64,000 bases of DNA, taken from an uncultured bacterium. GTDB taxonomy: Bacteria; CSSED10-310; CALFER01. The DNA lies in contig CALFER010000045.1 in NCBI GenBank assembly GCA_937951895.1, positions 1 through 64,000 on the forward strand, given 5' to 3'. Position numbers and translations under genes: made by a program. The notes beneath the pieces were generated by a model, which was given only the letters and a program-made list of their open reading frames with translations, was not told where the DNA came from and searched no databases. Below, in pieces: positions 26,704 through 36,151 of the stretch (position 1 is its first letter; every line of letters begins with the position of its first letter).

Positions 26704-27490
26704 GATACAGGTCAGGGCGTCGGTCAGCCAGGAAGGGAAATTCCTGACGAGCGAGACGGATAACATCCAGATCGAGGTCGGCGATCAACAGGGCATCGCG
26801 GTGAAATGCCGGTTTGTTCACCATCTCGCCGAATGGATCCACGCAGAACGATCGACCATAAAACTGCAGATGGCCGGTTTTGCCGACCCGATTGATACGG
26901 AAAATGAACAGGTTGTTACTGATCGCATTTGCGGAAATGACGGAAGTCCACCGACTTTCAGAATCGAATGCCGCAGCAGTCGGGGAAAAAATGATCTCAG
27001 CACCGTTCAAGGCCAGAGTACGCGCGCCTTCCGGGAAGAAATTATCCCAGCAAGTCTGGATCCCGAATTTCGCAAAAGGTGTCTCAAAAACCGGCAACCC
27101 TGCATCCCCCTGTTGGAAAAAAAGCTGTTCCTCCCAGAATGCGATGTTCGGGATGTGGTTTTTTCGGTATCGCCCCATGATGCCATCGGGGCCGACGACG
27201 ACCACTGTGTTATAGTTACCGTTCGGGGTTCGCTCAAAAATCGGGCATAGTGCATAGGATGAGAACTCGTTGCACAACTCCAGAAATGGTTCCGTCGAAG
27301 GGCCGGGGATCTCTTCGGCGAAATCGAGATACTGAGGATCGCTGGGTTTGAACCAAGGCAGGGAGAACAATTCGCTGTATGCGAGAATTCGAACACCTTT
27401 TTCGAAACCGACACGAGCGAATCCGAGCGCTCGTTGAATGTTCTGCTGTCGATCCGGGCCGGCCGAAAACTGGATACCGCCGACTCTCAC
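26675..27490 (-). CDS. Carbon-nitrogen hydrolase, N-carbamoylputrescine amidase-like
   Basis: Nitrilase-superfamily amidase, 271 aa. The catalytic triad is visible: Glu in YSELFSLPWF, Lys in RYRKNHIP and Cys in IQTCWDNFFPEGAR. HIP...FWEEQLFF and GDAGLPVFET resemble N-carbamoylputrescine amidase (AguB), which would place it in polyamine synthesis, but no other polyamine gene is here. I chose GTG 27490, which overlaps the secA stop as GTGA and gives the usual family start (MRVGGIQFS). The longer frame to 27574 would overlap secA by 88 bases. Confidence 0.87.
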   Translation of the reverse strand: MRVGGIQFSAGPDRQQNIQRALGFARVGFEKGVRILAYSELFSLPWFKPSDPQYLDFAEEIPGPSTEPFLELCNEFSSYALCPIFERTPNGNYNTVVVVGPDGIMGRYRKNHIPNIAFWEEQLFFQQGDAGLPVFETPFAKFGIQTCWDNFFPEGARTLALNGAEIIFSPTAAAFDSESRWTSVISANAISNNLFIFRINRVGKTGHLQFYGRSFCVDPFGEMVNKPAFHRDALLIADLDLDVIRLARQEFPFLADRRPDLYHDIIRPTQS

Positions 27491-30234
27491 TGGTCTGACT
27501 GGAGTGTATCCGGATTCTCCGGTTGCGACGCCCCGCAGCACTTCTTGTATTTCTTCCCGCTTCCGCACGGACATGGATCGTTTCTCCCGACTTTATTGGA
27601 GATCCGCCTGACGGTCGTGACCGGTTGAGGCGTTCTCCGGTTGTCATCCGGTTCTTCTCTTTCCGGCGAGTGCGCGCTCTGCATGGCGCCTCTGCCTTCG
27701 ACGACGCGAGACGGTCGTTTCGCAAGTGGTATCTCGGAGTCTGCTACCGGCTGAAAATGAAACAGCACGCGAACCGACTCGCGCTTGATGGCGCTGATCA
27801 GCGCTTCAAACAGGTCGAATCCCTCCCGTTTGTACTCGGTCAGCGGATCGCGCTGACCATACCCCCTCAACCCGATTCCTTCCTTCAGATGATCCATATT
27901 GAGGAGATGATCTTTCCAGTACACATCGATGCGCTCGAGCAGAATGTACTTCTCCAGACGCCGGTGGAGTTCGACTCCAACCGCCTGCTCTTTCGCGCGA
28001 TAGACCTTGAGATACTCGTCCGAGAGATATTCGAGAAACGTGATATCGGTCCAGTAATCGCCGGCCGGATGACTGAGATTGACCAGTCCGCCGAACGTCA
28101 TGATCAGGGATTTCTCCAGCCCCTCCATATCCCACTGTTCGGGATGTGATTTTGAGGGGATATGGTTTTCGAGTATCTCCTCGAGAACATCGGCAACCAT
28201 CTCCTGAACGTATTCGGTCAGGTCTTCCGAACGCAGAACGACATTTCGCTGTGAGTAGATCAACTCGCGCTGCCGGTTCATGACATCATCGTATTCCAGA
28301 AGATTCTTGCGGATGGAAAAATTATGCTGTTCGACGCGCTTCTGAGCAGTCTCGATCGACTTCGTCACCCAGGGATGCTCAATCGGTTCATCATCCTGCA
28401 TTCCGAGACGCTCCATCAGGGATGCGATCCGATCGGATCCGAAAATCCGCATCAGATCATCTTCCAGCGAGAGATAGAATCGGCTGGATCCCGGATCTCC
28501 CTGGCGTCCGGCACGTCCGCGCAACTGATTGTCGATCCGGCGCGACTCGTGACGCTCGGTTCCAATGATATGAAGTCCCCCCAGAGCGACGACATTGTCA
28601 TGTTCTCTGCGAGTCAGTTCCTTCATTTTCTCGAGATTCTCCAGGTACACCCTCTCATACTCATCACTCTGCTCCGGCACTCCGCTGCGCACAGTCTCTT
28701 CTCTGGCGAGAAACTCGGGATTGCCTCCGAGCAGAATATCGGTTCCTCGACCGGCCATGTTCGTTGCAATCGTCACCATGTTCAATCGACCGGCCTGAGA
28801 CACGATTTCGGCTTCGCGTTCGTGATGTTTTGCATTCAGGACGTTATGCGAAATGCCTTTGCGCTTGAGCATCTGGGAGAGTTTTTCAGACTTTTCGATC
28901 GCGATTGTTCCTACCAGAACCGGGCGACCGCTCTTGTGGTTCTCTTCAATCTCCCGCACCACAGCGTTGAACTTCTCCCGTTCGGTCTTGTAGATCACGT
29001 CCGGATATTCAACGCGAATCAACGAGCGATTGGTCGGGATGGAGGCCACATCGAGTTTGTAGATATGAGCGAACTCGGCAGCTTCCGTTTGAGCGGTTCC
29101 GGTCATACCCGCGAGCTTTTTATACATCCTGAAGTAATTCTGAAAGGTGATCGATGCCAGTGTCTGGTTCTCGTTGGCAATCTTCACACCTTCTTTCGCT
29201 TCGATTGCCTGATGCAATCCATCGGACCACCGCCGGCCCGGCATCAACCGGCCGGTGAACTCGTCGACGATGATAATCTGATTATCCTTTACGACATAGT
29301 CGACATCCCGTTTGAAAAGGACATGCGCACGTAGAGCCTGGTTGAGGTGATGCTGAAACAGCATATTTTTCGGATCGTACAGATTATCGATACCCAGTGA
29401 CTTCTCGGCTTTGGCAATCCCTGATTCATTCAAGGCCACACTATGACTCTTCTCATCAATCGTAAAATCGACATCCCGCATCAAACGGGGAACTACCTTG
29501 TCGAGTCTGGCATACAGATCCGTTGTTTCTTCGGACTGGCCGGAAATGATGAGAGGCGTTCTGGCTTCATCGATCAGGATCGAATCGACTTCATCGACAA
29601 TCGCAAAATGATGCTCCCGCTGGACGAACGTCCGCGCATCATGTTTCATGTTATCACGCAGATAATCGAATCCGAATTCGTTGTTCGTTCCGTACGTGAT
29701 ATCGCATCGATAGGCATGGAAATGCTGTTCCGGATTGCTCGTGGTCTGAATGACACCCACCGACATGTTCAGGAAACGATAAATGCGCCCCATCCAATCT
29801 GCATCACGCCGGGCCAGATAATCGTTCACCGTCACGAGATGAACACCTTTTCCGGTCAAAGCGTTCAGATAAATCGGAAGGGTCGCGACGAGCGTTTTCC
29901 CTTCACCGGTTTTCATCTCGGCAATCTTACCCTGATGCAGAACAATGCCTCCGATCAACTGAACATCAAAATGCCGCATTTCGAGCGTCCGACGCGACGC
30001 TTCGCGCACGACGGAGAACGCGTCGATCAACAGGTCATCCAATGGCATCCCGTTGTCGATCTGCTGTCTGAAGAAAGCGGTCTTGTCCCTCAATTCCTGA
30101 TCGGACGCACTCCTCAAAGCGGATTCCCGTTGGTTGATCGCATCGACGATCGGTCGCAAACGTTTGATCAATCGATCGTTAGCCGAAGGAATGATTCGAC
30201 GGACAGTAGAAAACAAGGTTCCAAAAACGCTCAC
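27487..30234 (-). CDS. secA: Preprotein translocase ATPase SecA
   Basis: Motor that drives unfolded proteins through SecYEG. The 915-aa product is full length: Walker A MKTGEGKT, DEAD-type DEVDSILIDEARTPLIISG, a preprotein cross-linking region, IATNMAGRGTDILLGGNP and a C-terminal zinc motif NDPCPCGSGKKYKKCCG that binds SecB or ribosome. The start codon is GTG (30234) with AGGAG 9 nt upstream. A TATGAT -10-like hexamer (30274-30279, minus) lies about 40 bases before it, with only a weak -35. The stop overlaps the nitrilase start. Confidence 0.97.
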   Translation of the reverse strand: MSVFGTLFSTVRRIIPSANDRLIKRLRPIVDAINQRESALRSASDQELRDKTAFFRQQIDNGMPLDDLLIDAFSVVREASRRTLEMRHFDVQLIGGIVLHQGKIAEMKTGEGKTLVATLPIYLNALTGKGVHLVTVNDYLARRDADWMGRIYRFLNMSVGVIQTTSNPEQHFHAYRCDITYGTNNEFGFDYLRDNMKHDARTFVQREHHFAIVDEVDSILIDEARTPLIISGQSEETTDLYARLDKVVPRLMRDVDFTIDEKSHSVALNESGIAKAEKSLGIDNLYDPKNMLFQHHLNQALRAHVLFKRDVDYVVKDNQIIIVDEFTGRLMPGRRWSDGLHQAIEAKEGVKIANENQTLASITFQNYFRMYKKLAGMTGTAQTEAAEFAHIYKLDVASIPTNRSLIRVEYPDVIYKTEREKFNAVVREIEENHKSGRPVLVGTIAIEKSEKLSQMLKRKGISHNVLNAKHHEREAEIVSQAGRLNMVTIATNMAGRGTDILLGGNPEFLAREETVRSGVPEQSDEYERVYLENLEKMKELTRREHDNVVALGGLHIIGTERHESRRIDNQLRGRAGRQGDPGSSRFYLSLEDDLMRIFGSDRIASLMERLGMQDDEPIEHPWVTKSIETAQKRVEQHNFSIRKNLLEYDDVMNRQRELIYSQRNVVLRSEDLTEYVQEMVADVLEEILENHIPSKSHPEQWDMEGLEKSLIMTFGGLVNLSHPAGDYWTDITFLEYLSDEYLKVYRAKEQAVGVELHRRLEKYILLERIDVYWKDHLLNMDHLKEGIGLRGYGQRDPLTEYKREGFDLFEALISAIKRESVRVLFHFQPVADSEIPLAKRPSRVVEGRGAMQSAHSPEREEPDDNRRTPQPVTTVRRISNKVGRNDPCPCGSGKKYKKCCGASQPENPDTLQSDQ

Positions 30235-30352
30235 TCGCTGTTTCTCCTAATACCAGATCCAGGAACACTCATCATCATACACAAAATCTCATGTCGGTGA
30301 ATCCGCGATCTTGCGTCTGATGATGGGATCATGTTCGAGTGTGATGATCTGA

Positions 30353-31270
30353 TTATGATTCATCTTCCGGCAGGAAATACTCCGGATTGACCGCCCGTCC
30401 CTCGATGCGCACCTCGTAATGGAGATGGCTGCTTGTCGAACGCCCCGTGCTTCCGACTGATCCGATGATATGCCCCTGATCCACCCAATCTCCACTTTTT
30501 ACAGCGATCGTATTCAGATGCGCATAGAATGTCGTAAGCCCGAACCCATGGTAGAGAGTGACGATCCGACCATAGTCTCCATTCCATCCGCACTGAATGA
30601 CGATGCCCTCTGCAGCCGCCGCTACCGGTGTCCGGGGCGGACTTACAATATCGAGCCCACTGTGCATCTTGATCGAATGTGAGAATGGATCTTCCCGGCG
30701 TCCGAAATCCGAACTGATGTACCCTCCCGTTACCGGTCGGATACTCGGGATGGCCCGCACCAGTGCGCTCTTGGACTTCAAAAACCGGATCAGACTCTGG
30801 CTGCGCCGCTGTTGAAACGTCACATCCTGCTCGATCTCCTCCATCTCCGTCCACATTTTATCCAACAGCTCGCTTTCCGAGTTAAAGTACGCGACTTTCC
30901 GCACGTTTTTCACATCTTCGATGTTCTGTGGACCACCCAGACCTTCACTCTTCAATTTTTCAATTCGACCCAATTCTGTTTCGACTTCCAGATTCAAACT
31001 CCGGGCACTGTCCAATTCTTCACGAATCTGACTCATCCGATCCGAGAAATAAGCCAGCTGCGTGTCTCGATTCTGAAGTTCCTGGCGTAATCGAGCGATT
31101 TCACCGGCAGATTCGCCACGATCCATGAAACCGACTCCCGCAGACACAATCAAAAGAGAGACTGCGATAACAGAGATAAAGGAGACGATCAGGGAAGTTC
31201 GGCTGATTGTCAGGCGCCGAATGCTCCCCGTGCGAAAACTCCTGATCACTAATTGAAAATCGCTCTTCAT
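30353..31270 (-). CDS. M23-family (LytM) metallopeptidase, membrane-anchored
   Basis: Probable periplasmic peptidoglycan endopeptidase or amidase activator, 305 aa. N-terminal membrane anchor (about 27-48), coiled coil (about 55-110), a linker, and a LytM domain (about 180-300). The zinc ligands are intact (HSGLDIV and SHLHYEVR), so it should be active, unlike EnvC/NlpD. The tail after the domain is short. It has its own strong promoter and precedes secA by 118 bases on the same strand; that gap holds nothing but the probable secA promoter. Confidence 0.9.
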   Translation of the reverse strand: MKSDFQLVIRSFRTGSIRRLTISRTSLIVSFISVIAVSLLIVSAGVGFMDRGESAGEIARLRQELQNRDTQLAYFSDRMSQIREELDSARSLNLEVETELGRIEKLKSEGLGGPQNIEDVKNVRKVAYFNSESELLDKMWTEMEEIEQDVTFQQRRSQSLIRFLKSKSALVRAIPSIRPVTGGYISSDFGRREDPFSHSIKMHSGLDIVSPPRTPVAAAAEGIVIQCGWNGDYGRIVTLYHGFGLTTFYAHLNTIAVKSGDWVDQGHIIGSVGSTGRSTSSHLHYEVRIEGRAVNPEYFLPEDES

Positions 31271-31304
31271 AATCTTAACCTAAACAAACAACCCGTATGC
31301 ACGT

Positions 31305-31329
31305 CACTTGGTGCGACGCACACGAAGTG
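31305..31329. promoter_or_regulatory. Inverted repeat at the start site of the M23 gene
   Basis: CACTT (31305-31309) and AAGTG (31325-31329) flank a perfect GTGCG-A-CGCAC palindrome (31311-31321). It lies just downstream of the M23 -10, over the predicted start of transcription, where a repressor could act. Confidence 0.4.
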
Positions 31330-31331
31330 CG

Positions 31332-31360
31332 ATACTAAATCTTCAGAAGTTTGATGTCAA
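31332..31360 (-). promoter_or_regulatory. Promoter of the M23 peptidase gene
   Basis: On the minus strand, a perfect TTGACA (31355-31360), a 17-nt spacer and TAGTAT (31332-31337), giving a leader of about 55 nt. Confidence 0.75.
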
Positions 31361-31450
31361 GAGAGTACACAACGAATGGTCATCCACCTGACAAAAATCA
31401 CAACGGAATGTGACAGGCCGTTCATTCACATACCGGATGTTCGGTTTCAA

Positions 31451-31479
31451 TTGACTCCGCTGACGCTTGCGATTAGTTT
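31451..31479 (+). promoter_or_regulatory. Promoter of the LpoA-like gene
   Basis: TTGACT (31451-31456), a 17-nt spacer and a weak TAGTTT (31474-31479). The ribosome site GGAGGA (31495-31500) and the GTG start at 31506 follow at good distances. Confidence 0.5.
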
Positions 31480-31505
31480 AGATTTCAATCGGATGGAGGA
31501 AAACG

Positions 31506-33614
31506 GTGAGACATTCAATTTTTCTGTTCATCATCCTGTTGATCGCAACCACACTGATTTCAATCGATCACTCGATGGCGTTCGTTTTCGGCTACCGGAA
31601 CGAGTTTAAAAAAGCAGAACAACAAGCCCGGTCCGACCCGGAACAGGCTCTGGCGAGTTTTCAGAGACTGTTATCTAAAAACCTTCCCGACGATCTGGCA
31701 CAGGAGATTCTTTACACAGCCGGTCGCCTTCAGCTGCGGATCGGGAGACAGGATGACGCGCTTCGTTCTTTCAAGCAGGCGACAGAGAACCCTATCGAAT
31801 CGGATTTCAAAAAAGCCGCGATGATCGAACTTCTATATCTCGAGGGGAATAAAAATCCGCTGGAAATCATCGTTGAACTCTTACACGAGTCCGAGAAAAT
31901 CCAGTCAAAAAATCTGGTGGATCGTGCCTGGTTTCTGACAGGGAGATTGCGCTTCGATAATGCGTTGTATGAAGACGCAGTGACAGCCTTTCGCAAGTCG
32001 GTTTCCGTGCGGGCAGAAGATTCCCGGGATGCCTACGATCTTTGGTACCTGTCAGCCTTGTGCCATATGCATATGAATGAGTTTCCAGCAGCATCGAAGG
32101 ACATCGACCGGGCGATCGAGCTGAAAAGCTGGGTTCAGCCTGATGCCTTCATCCAGAGACTGGGTATTCAGATCGCACTGCATGAAGTCCAGTCGGGACT
32201 CGAATCATTTCCAATGAAGGATGAACATGCAATCGGCCCTCATACCGAGCAGATTGAACAGATGTTGTCGGGATTGACCTACGAGCAACTCCGGCAGGTG
32301 AACATGGACCAACTCCCTCAACCCCTCCAACTGATTCTGATGAAAACGACAGTTCGAAAAGCGGCCGAAACCGGACTCAGGGAAGACGCGCAACGGGGGC
32401 TTGAAAAACTCATCGAATCGGTGCATGCAGAATCGGCGGAAATCGAAGCTTTCATCCGTGAAATCAGGGAATTCAACTATCAGAGAGACGACTCGATCGG
32501 GCTGCTCGTGCCACTGTCCGGAGAACTCGCATCCATCGGAATGAGCGTGTATCGGGGAGCGACTCTGGCGGCTCAATCCTTCAATACAATGTACCCGGAT
32601 ACGCCTGTCCGGCTTGTGACAAAGGACACCCGGGAAGAGCCGGACGTCATTCAGCGGGAGTTCAATCAGTTGGTCAACGATGAGCAGGTACTGGCCATTA
32701 TCGGACCCGTGAAAAGCTCTTCAGCCAAACATCTTGCGGAACTGTCCGTCAATTCGAAAATCCCCGTGCTCACACCGGGATGCCCCAACGACAGCGTTCC
32801 GCCGATGTCGAACTACTTTTTCCGAGTCTATCCGTCCGTCGAGCGTGAAACGTTCATCTTGTGTCATTACTTCCGATCGGTGTTCAATGCCCGTCGATTT
32901 GCGATCGTTTATCCTGACATTGCCTACGGACAGCAGGCGCATGCAGGGGTTCAGCGAGCGCTTACCGCATCGGAGGGGACGGAAACCGAGATCGTTTTCG
33001 CGGCGCATTATCCGGAGAACTCGACCAACTACTCACCCTACCTCGCTGGACTGAAAGCGGCCGCCCCGGATTTGATCATCGTGCCGGACAGATCCGATCG
33101 AGCCGCTCAGATCATCAACCACATCCGGTTCATGGATATGTTCAATGTGCCAATCGGAGGGACAAGTGAATGGGAATCATCTGATCTGGTACAAATCGCA
33201 GGGACGAACGTCGAGAATTCTCTGTATATCAGTGAGTATCCAACGTCATCCGGGATGAGATCGCAGATGAGGACGGAGTATATTGCGCGATTCGGAGAAG
33301 ATCCGGACCCGTTTGTTTTCAGGTCATTCGAGATTGTGTATCTGCTGGGACAGGCGCGGCGGGCCGGGATCCATACCCGCGATCAACTCCGGATGTATCT
33401 CGAAGGCCCCCTGACAGGATTGGACGGTCCTGCCCGTTTCTCCAGGGAAGGTTACTTTCTGCCCACGATGACCATCTTCCGCATTCAGAAAGGTCACGCC
33501 GACCCCTTTGTGCAGTTCGTCTCGAATGAGTTCCTTCCTGTCGAACCCACTCCGACCGCTTCACCCTCTCCGGAAAGCGACATGTCCGATTCGATCCAAT
33601 CCGCGGATCGTTGA
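31506..33614 (+). CDS. LpoA-like periplasmic protein: TPR region plus type I periplasmic-binding fold
   Basis: A 702-aa exported protein. It has a signal peptide (about 1-25, probable cleavage after SMA), a TPR-like helical region (about 30-330), and a leucine-binding-protein fold (about 335-660: SIGLLVPLSGELASIGMSVYRGA; AIIGPVKSSSAKHLAELS). This two-part layout is that of LpoA, the outer-membrane activator of PBP1A, and a PBP1A gene lies convergent 28 bases downstream. There is no lipobox, so unlike E. coli LpoA it would be soluble. The C-terminus is Pro/Ser/Thr rich. A solute receptor for an ABC importer is the alternative, but no permease genes are present. Confidence 0.82.
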   Translation: MRHSIFLFIILLIATTLISIDHSMAFVFGYRNEFKKAEQQARSDPEQALASFQRLLSKNLPDDLAQEILYTAGRLQLRIGRQDDALRSFKQATENPIESDFKKAAMIELLYLEGNKNPLEIIVELLHESEKIQSKNLVDRAWFLTGRLRFDNALYEDAVTAFRKSVSVRAEDSRDAYDLWYLSALCHMHMNEFPAASKDIDRAIELKSWVQPDAFIQRLGIQIALHEVQSGLESFPMKDEHAIGPHTEQIEQMLSGLTYEQLRQVNMDQLPQPLQLILMKTTVRKAAETGLREDAQRGLEKLIESVHAESAEIEAFIREIREFNYQRDDSIGLLVPLSGELASIGMSVYRGATLAAQSFNTMYPDTPVRLVTKDTREEPDVIQREFNQLVNDEQVLAIIGPVKSSSAKHLAELSVNSKIPVLTPGCPNDSVPPMSNYFFRVYPSVERETFILCHYFRSVFNARRFAIVYPDIAYGQQAHAGVQRALTASEGTETEIVFAAHYPENSTNYSPYLAGLKAAAPDLIIVPDRSDRAAQIINHIRFMDMFNVPIGGTSEWESSDLVQIAGTNVENSLYISEYPTSSGMRSQMRTEYIARFGEDPDPFVFRSFEIVYLLGQARRAGIHTRDQLRMYLEGPLTGLDGPARFSREGYFLPTMTIFRIQKGHADPFVQFVSNEFLPVEPTPTASPSPESDMSDSIQSADR

Positions 33615-33642
33615 GCCCCAGGATAGAACCCGGACGATGAAA

Positions 33643-36000
33643 TCATCGCGTGTCAGTCGAATCGCGATCCCAGAGCAGGTCGATTCCTGAACTTGCTTTT
33701 TGACCGGAGCCGCTGCACTGCGTGCATGTGCGCAGGGGCTCTGTTCCCTGCCGAAACGCTTCATGCACTTTTTTTTCACAATCGGTCGAAACAAGCAGAC
33801 CGGACTTCGCACATACATCCGCGTAGACGATGTTCTCCGGTTCCACGAAATTCTCGATGGGATAATTCTCATGAAAACTTTTCATGGCCTTTAACCAGAT
33901 TGGCAGGGCCGTTGAAGCACCGGTTGCCTTTTGTCCCAATGATTCCAACAGGTCAAGACCGACCCAGACACCGGTAACGATCTGAGGCGTATACCCGATA
34001 AACCATGCATCGTTGCTGTCGTTCGTCGTGCCTGTCTTGCCGCCGGTGGGACGATTCAGCTCACGAGCGGCGAATCCGGTACCATGTTGAACGACTCCCT
34101 GAAGCAGATTGTTCGTCAGGAAAGCAGTCGCGGGATGCATGGCTCGCCGGATCTCGGGGTAATACTCACGAATCGTTTTCTGATCCCGATCGAGAATCCG
34201 ATCGATCATCATCGGCTGGCACACCAGCCCATTTGTCGGAAATGCACTATATGCCTTGGTGATCTCAAACAAAGTGACTTCATATGACCCGAGCGCAAGG
34301 GTCAGAGTTTCTTCCATCCGACTTTCGATACCCAATCGTCGCACCAGGCGGATCGCAGAAGCCGGTCCGATGTCCTGAAGGAGGCGAATTGTCGGCAGAT
34401 TTCGGCTTTTAGCGAGCGCGACTCTGAGCGTTGTCGCGCCCATATACTCACCGGCATAATTCCCGGGTTTCCAGATTGGCGCAGAATCATCCGGTTCCAT
34501 GGTCTCGGCTTCGCTCTGAGACTCATCCTCTCCGGCGAAAATATCAGGTATCACAGGCCCGCCGCTCTGAAAGACAACAGGTGAATCGTAGATGATATCT
34601 GCCGCCGTGTACCGGCTATCAAGTGCGGCCGCATAGACGAAGGGTTTGAATGCGGATCCGGGTTGACGGTGCGACTGAGTGACCCGATCGAACTGGCTTC
34701 TTCCGAAATCATAGCCGCCGACCCAGGCCAGTACTCGGCCGTCGCGCGGATCCATCGCGAGCAATGCTCCTTCGACCTCCGGATGTTGAACGATCGTGCA
34801 TTTCAAAATCTCCGAAGGCTCGATGTCCGAATCATACTCGTCAACCTGGACCAGGAGTCTGTCGCCAGGTTTCAACTTGATGAGATCCTTGTTCTTGATC
34901 CAGATATCCTGGAACATCATCGTCTTTTTCAGACCGGCCAGGTCAATTTCGAGTCGATCCTGCGCAACAGACGTGATCCTTGCAATTACCGGTTGACCGA
35001 CCGGTGGCACGTGTTCGGCAAGAGGCAGTTTCGGATCGGTTCCTCTCCAACCCCGCCTGCGATCGGCAATCCTCAAGCCCCAGGTAATCGCTTCGGTTGC
35101 GGCCTTCTGGAAGGAGAGTTCGAGCGGAGTAAAGATTTTCAATCCGTCCGTGTAGAGGACCCGCGGTCCCAGTTCTCTTTCGAGTTTTCTCCTGAGGACT
35201 TCGGTGAAAAATGGAGCTTTGTTCGGGGTCTGCATGCCTCTTTCGAGTTGGATCGGCTGTTCTTTTGCCTCACGAGCGGTTTCACCATCGATAAACCCAT
35301 TGACGACCATTCGATCGAGCACGAGATTTCGACGGGACCCGGCCACCTGAATATCGTTGAAGGGTGAGAACCGTGAAGGCGCTTTGGGGAGCCCCGCGAG
35401 CAGTGCGGCCTCCGAAATGGTCAGTTTCCCACAGGGCTTATTGAAGTACACCCGGGATGCCGCCTCGATACCATACGCTCCGCTGCCGAAGTAAACCTGA
35501 TTGAGATACAACTCCAAAATACGGTTTTTCGTGAGCGTTTTTTCCAATTGAAGGGCGACGAGAGCTTCTTTGATCTTGCGTCCCAATGTGCGTTCACGAC
35601 TCAGAAAGAGGGATTTCGCGAGTTGCTGCGTGATCGTGCTCCCGCCCTGGACCACCTCCCCCGCCTGCAGATTCGAGATCGCCGCGCGGAATATCCCCGG
35701 GATGAACAGACCGTGATGGCTGTAGAAGTGATCATCTTCAATCGCGATGATCGCCTGCTTCATGATATCGGGAATTTCCGATATCGACACGGTCACACGC
35801 TTTTCAAGATAGAACTCGGTGATCAATTCGCCATTCCGATCGAATACCTGGGTAATCAGAAAGGGTCTGTAATTGACTGCCGCATTCAATTCGGGGATCT
35901 GCGCCGAGAAATGGACATAGACTCCACCGGCGCTCCCGAGCAATCCTCCGAGGAGTATGGTGAACGATATTCTGAAGAAAAGCCGCATGATGTATTCCAT
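33643..36000 (-). CDS. mrcA: Bifunctional class A penicillin-binding protein, PBP1A type
   Basis: Peptidoglycan glycosyltransferase and transpeptidase, 785 aa. Anchor at about 5-28; GT51 domain with EDDHFYSHHG (about 85) and GGSTITQQLAKSLF; an OB-like insert (about 310-385); transpeptidase with GSAFKPF (SxxK, about 447), SRN and GGKTGTTND (about 652). All catalytic motifs are intact. The C-terminus has a Cys-rich tail (VCAKSGLL...TDCEKK...CTQC). The start is ATG 36000 or 35988; neither has a strong ribosome site, and both lie downstream of an excellent promoter. Confidence 0.93.
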   Translation of the reverse strand: MEYIMRLFFRISFTILLGGLLGSAGGVYVHFSAQIPELNAAVNYRPFLITQVFDRNGELITEFYLEKRVTVSISEIPDIMKQAIIAIEDDHFYSHHGLFIPGIFRAAISNLQAGEVVQGGSTITQQLAKSLFLSRERTLGRKIKEALVALQLEKTLTKNRILELYLNQVYFGSGAYGIEAASRVYFNKPCGKLTISEAALLAGLPKAPSRFSPFNDIQVAGSRRNLVLDRMVVNGFIDGETAREAKEQPIQLERGMQTPNKAPFFTEVLRRKLERELGPRVLYTDGLKIFTPLELSFQKAATEAITWGLRIADRRRGWRGTDPKLPLAEHVPPVGQPVIARITSVAQDRLEIDLAGLKKTMMFQDIWIKNKDLIKLKPGDRLLVQVDEYDSDIEPSEILKCTIVQHPEVEGALLAMDPRDGRVLAWVGGYDFGRSQFDRVTQSHRQPGSAFKPFVYAAALDSRYTAADIIYDSPVVFQSGGPVIPDIFAGEDESQSEAETMEPDDSAPIWKPGNYAGEYMGATTLRVALAKSRNLPTIRLLQDIGPASAIRLVRRLGIESRMEETLTLALGSYEVTLFEITKAYSAFPTNGLVCQPMMIDRILDRDQKTIREYYPEIRRAMHPATAFLTNNLLQGVVQHGTGFAARELNRPTGGKTGTTNDSNDAWFIGYTPQIVTGVWVGLDLLESLGQKATGASTALPIWLKAMKSFHENYPIENFVEPENIVYADVCAKSGLLVSTDCEKKVHEAFRQGTEPLRTCTQCSGSGQKASSGIDLLWDRDSTDTR

Positions 36001-36053
36001 TGCATCTGACACCCGGATGCTCTCCGGCCTGCATGCACGTCGACAGACTCCCG

Positions 36054-36082
36054 AGTATAGAAGCATGATTCTTCAGGGTCAA
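36054..36082 (-). promoter_or_regulatory. Promoter of the PBP1A gene
   Basis: On the minus strand, TTGACC (36077-36082), a 17-nt spacer and TATACT (36054-36059): five of six matches in each hexamer, the best overall promoter in the window. Confidence 0.78.
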
Positions 36083-36102
36083 TCGACCGGTCTCGAATTG
36101 GC

Positions 36103-36132
36103 TTGCATCTCGAAGATGCGCTCGGCTATATT
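36103..36132 (+). promoter_or_regulatory. Possible promoter of the PfkB-family gene
   Basis: TTGCAT (36103-36108), an 18-nt spacer and TATATT (36127-36132). If real, transcription starts near 36138, which rules out the upstream ATG 36116 as start codon. Confidence 0.45.
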
Positions 36133-36151
36133 CTGGAATTCGCGAAGGGGG

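Noticed and set aside
31506..33614. Amino-acid ABC transporter receptor
   Set aside because: The binding fold would allow it, but the 300-residue TPR front, lack of permease/ATPase genes and the adjacent PBP1A favour an LpoA-like role.
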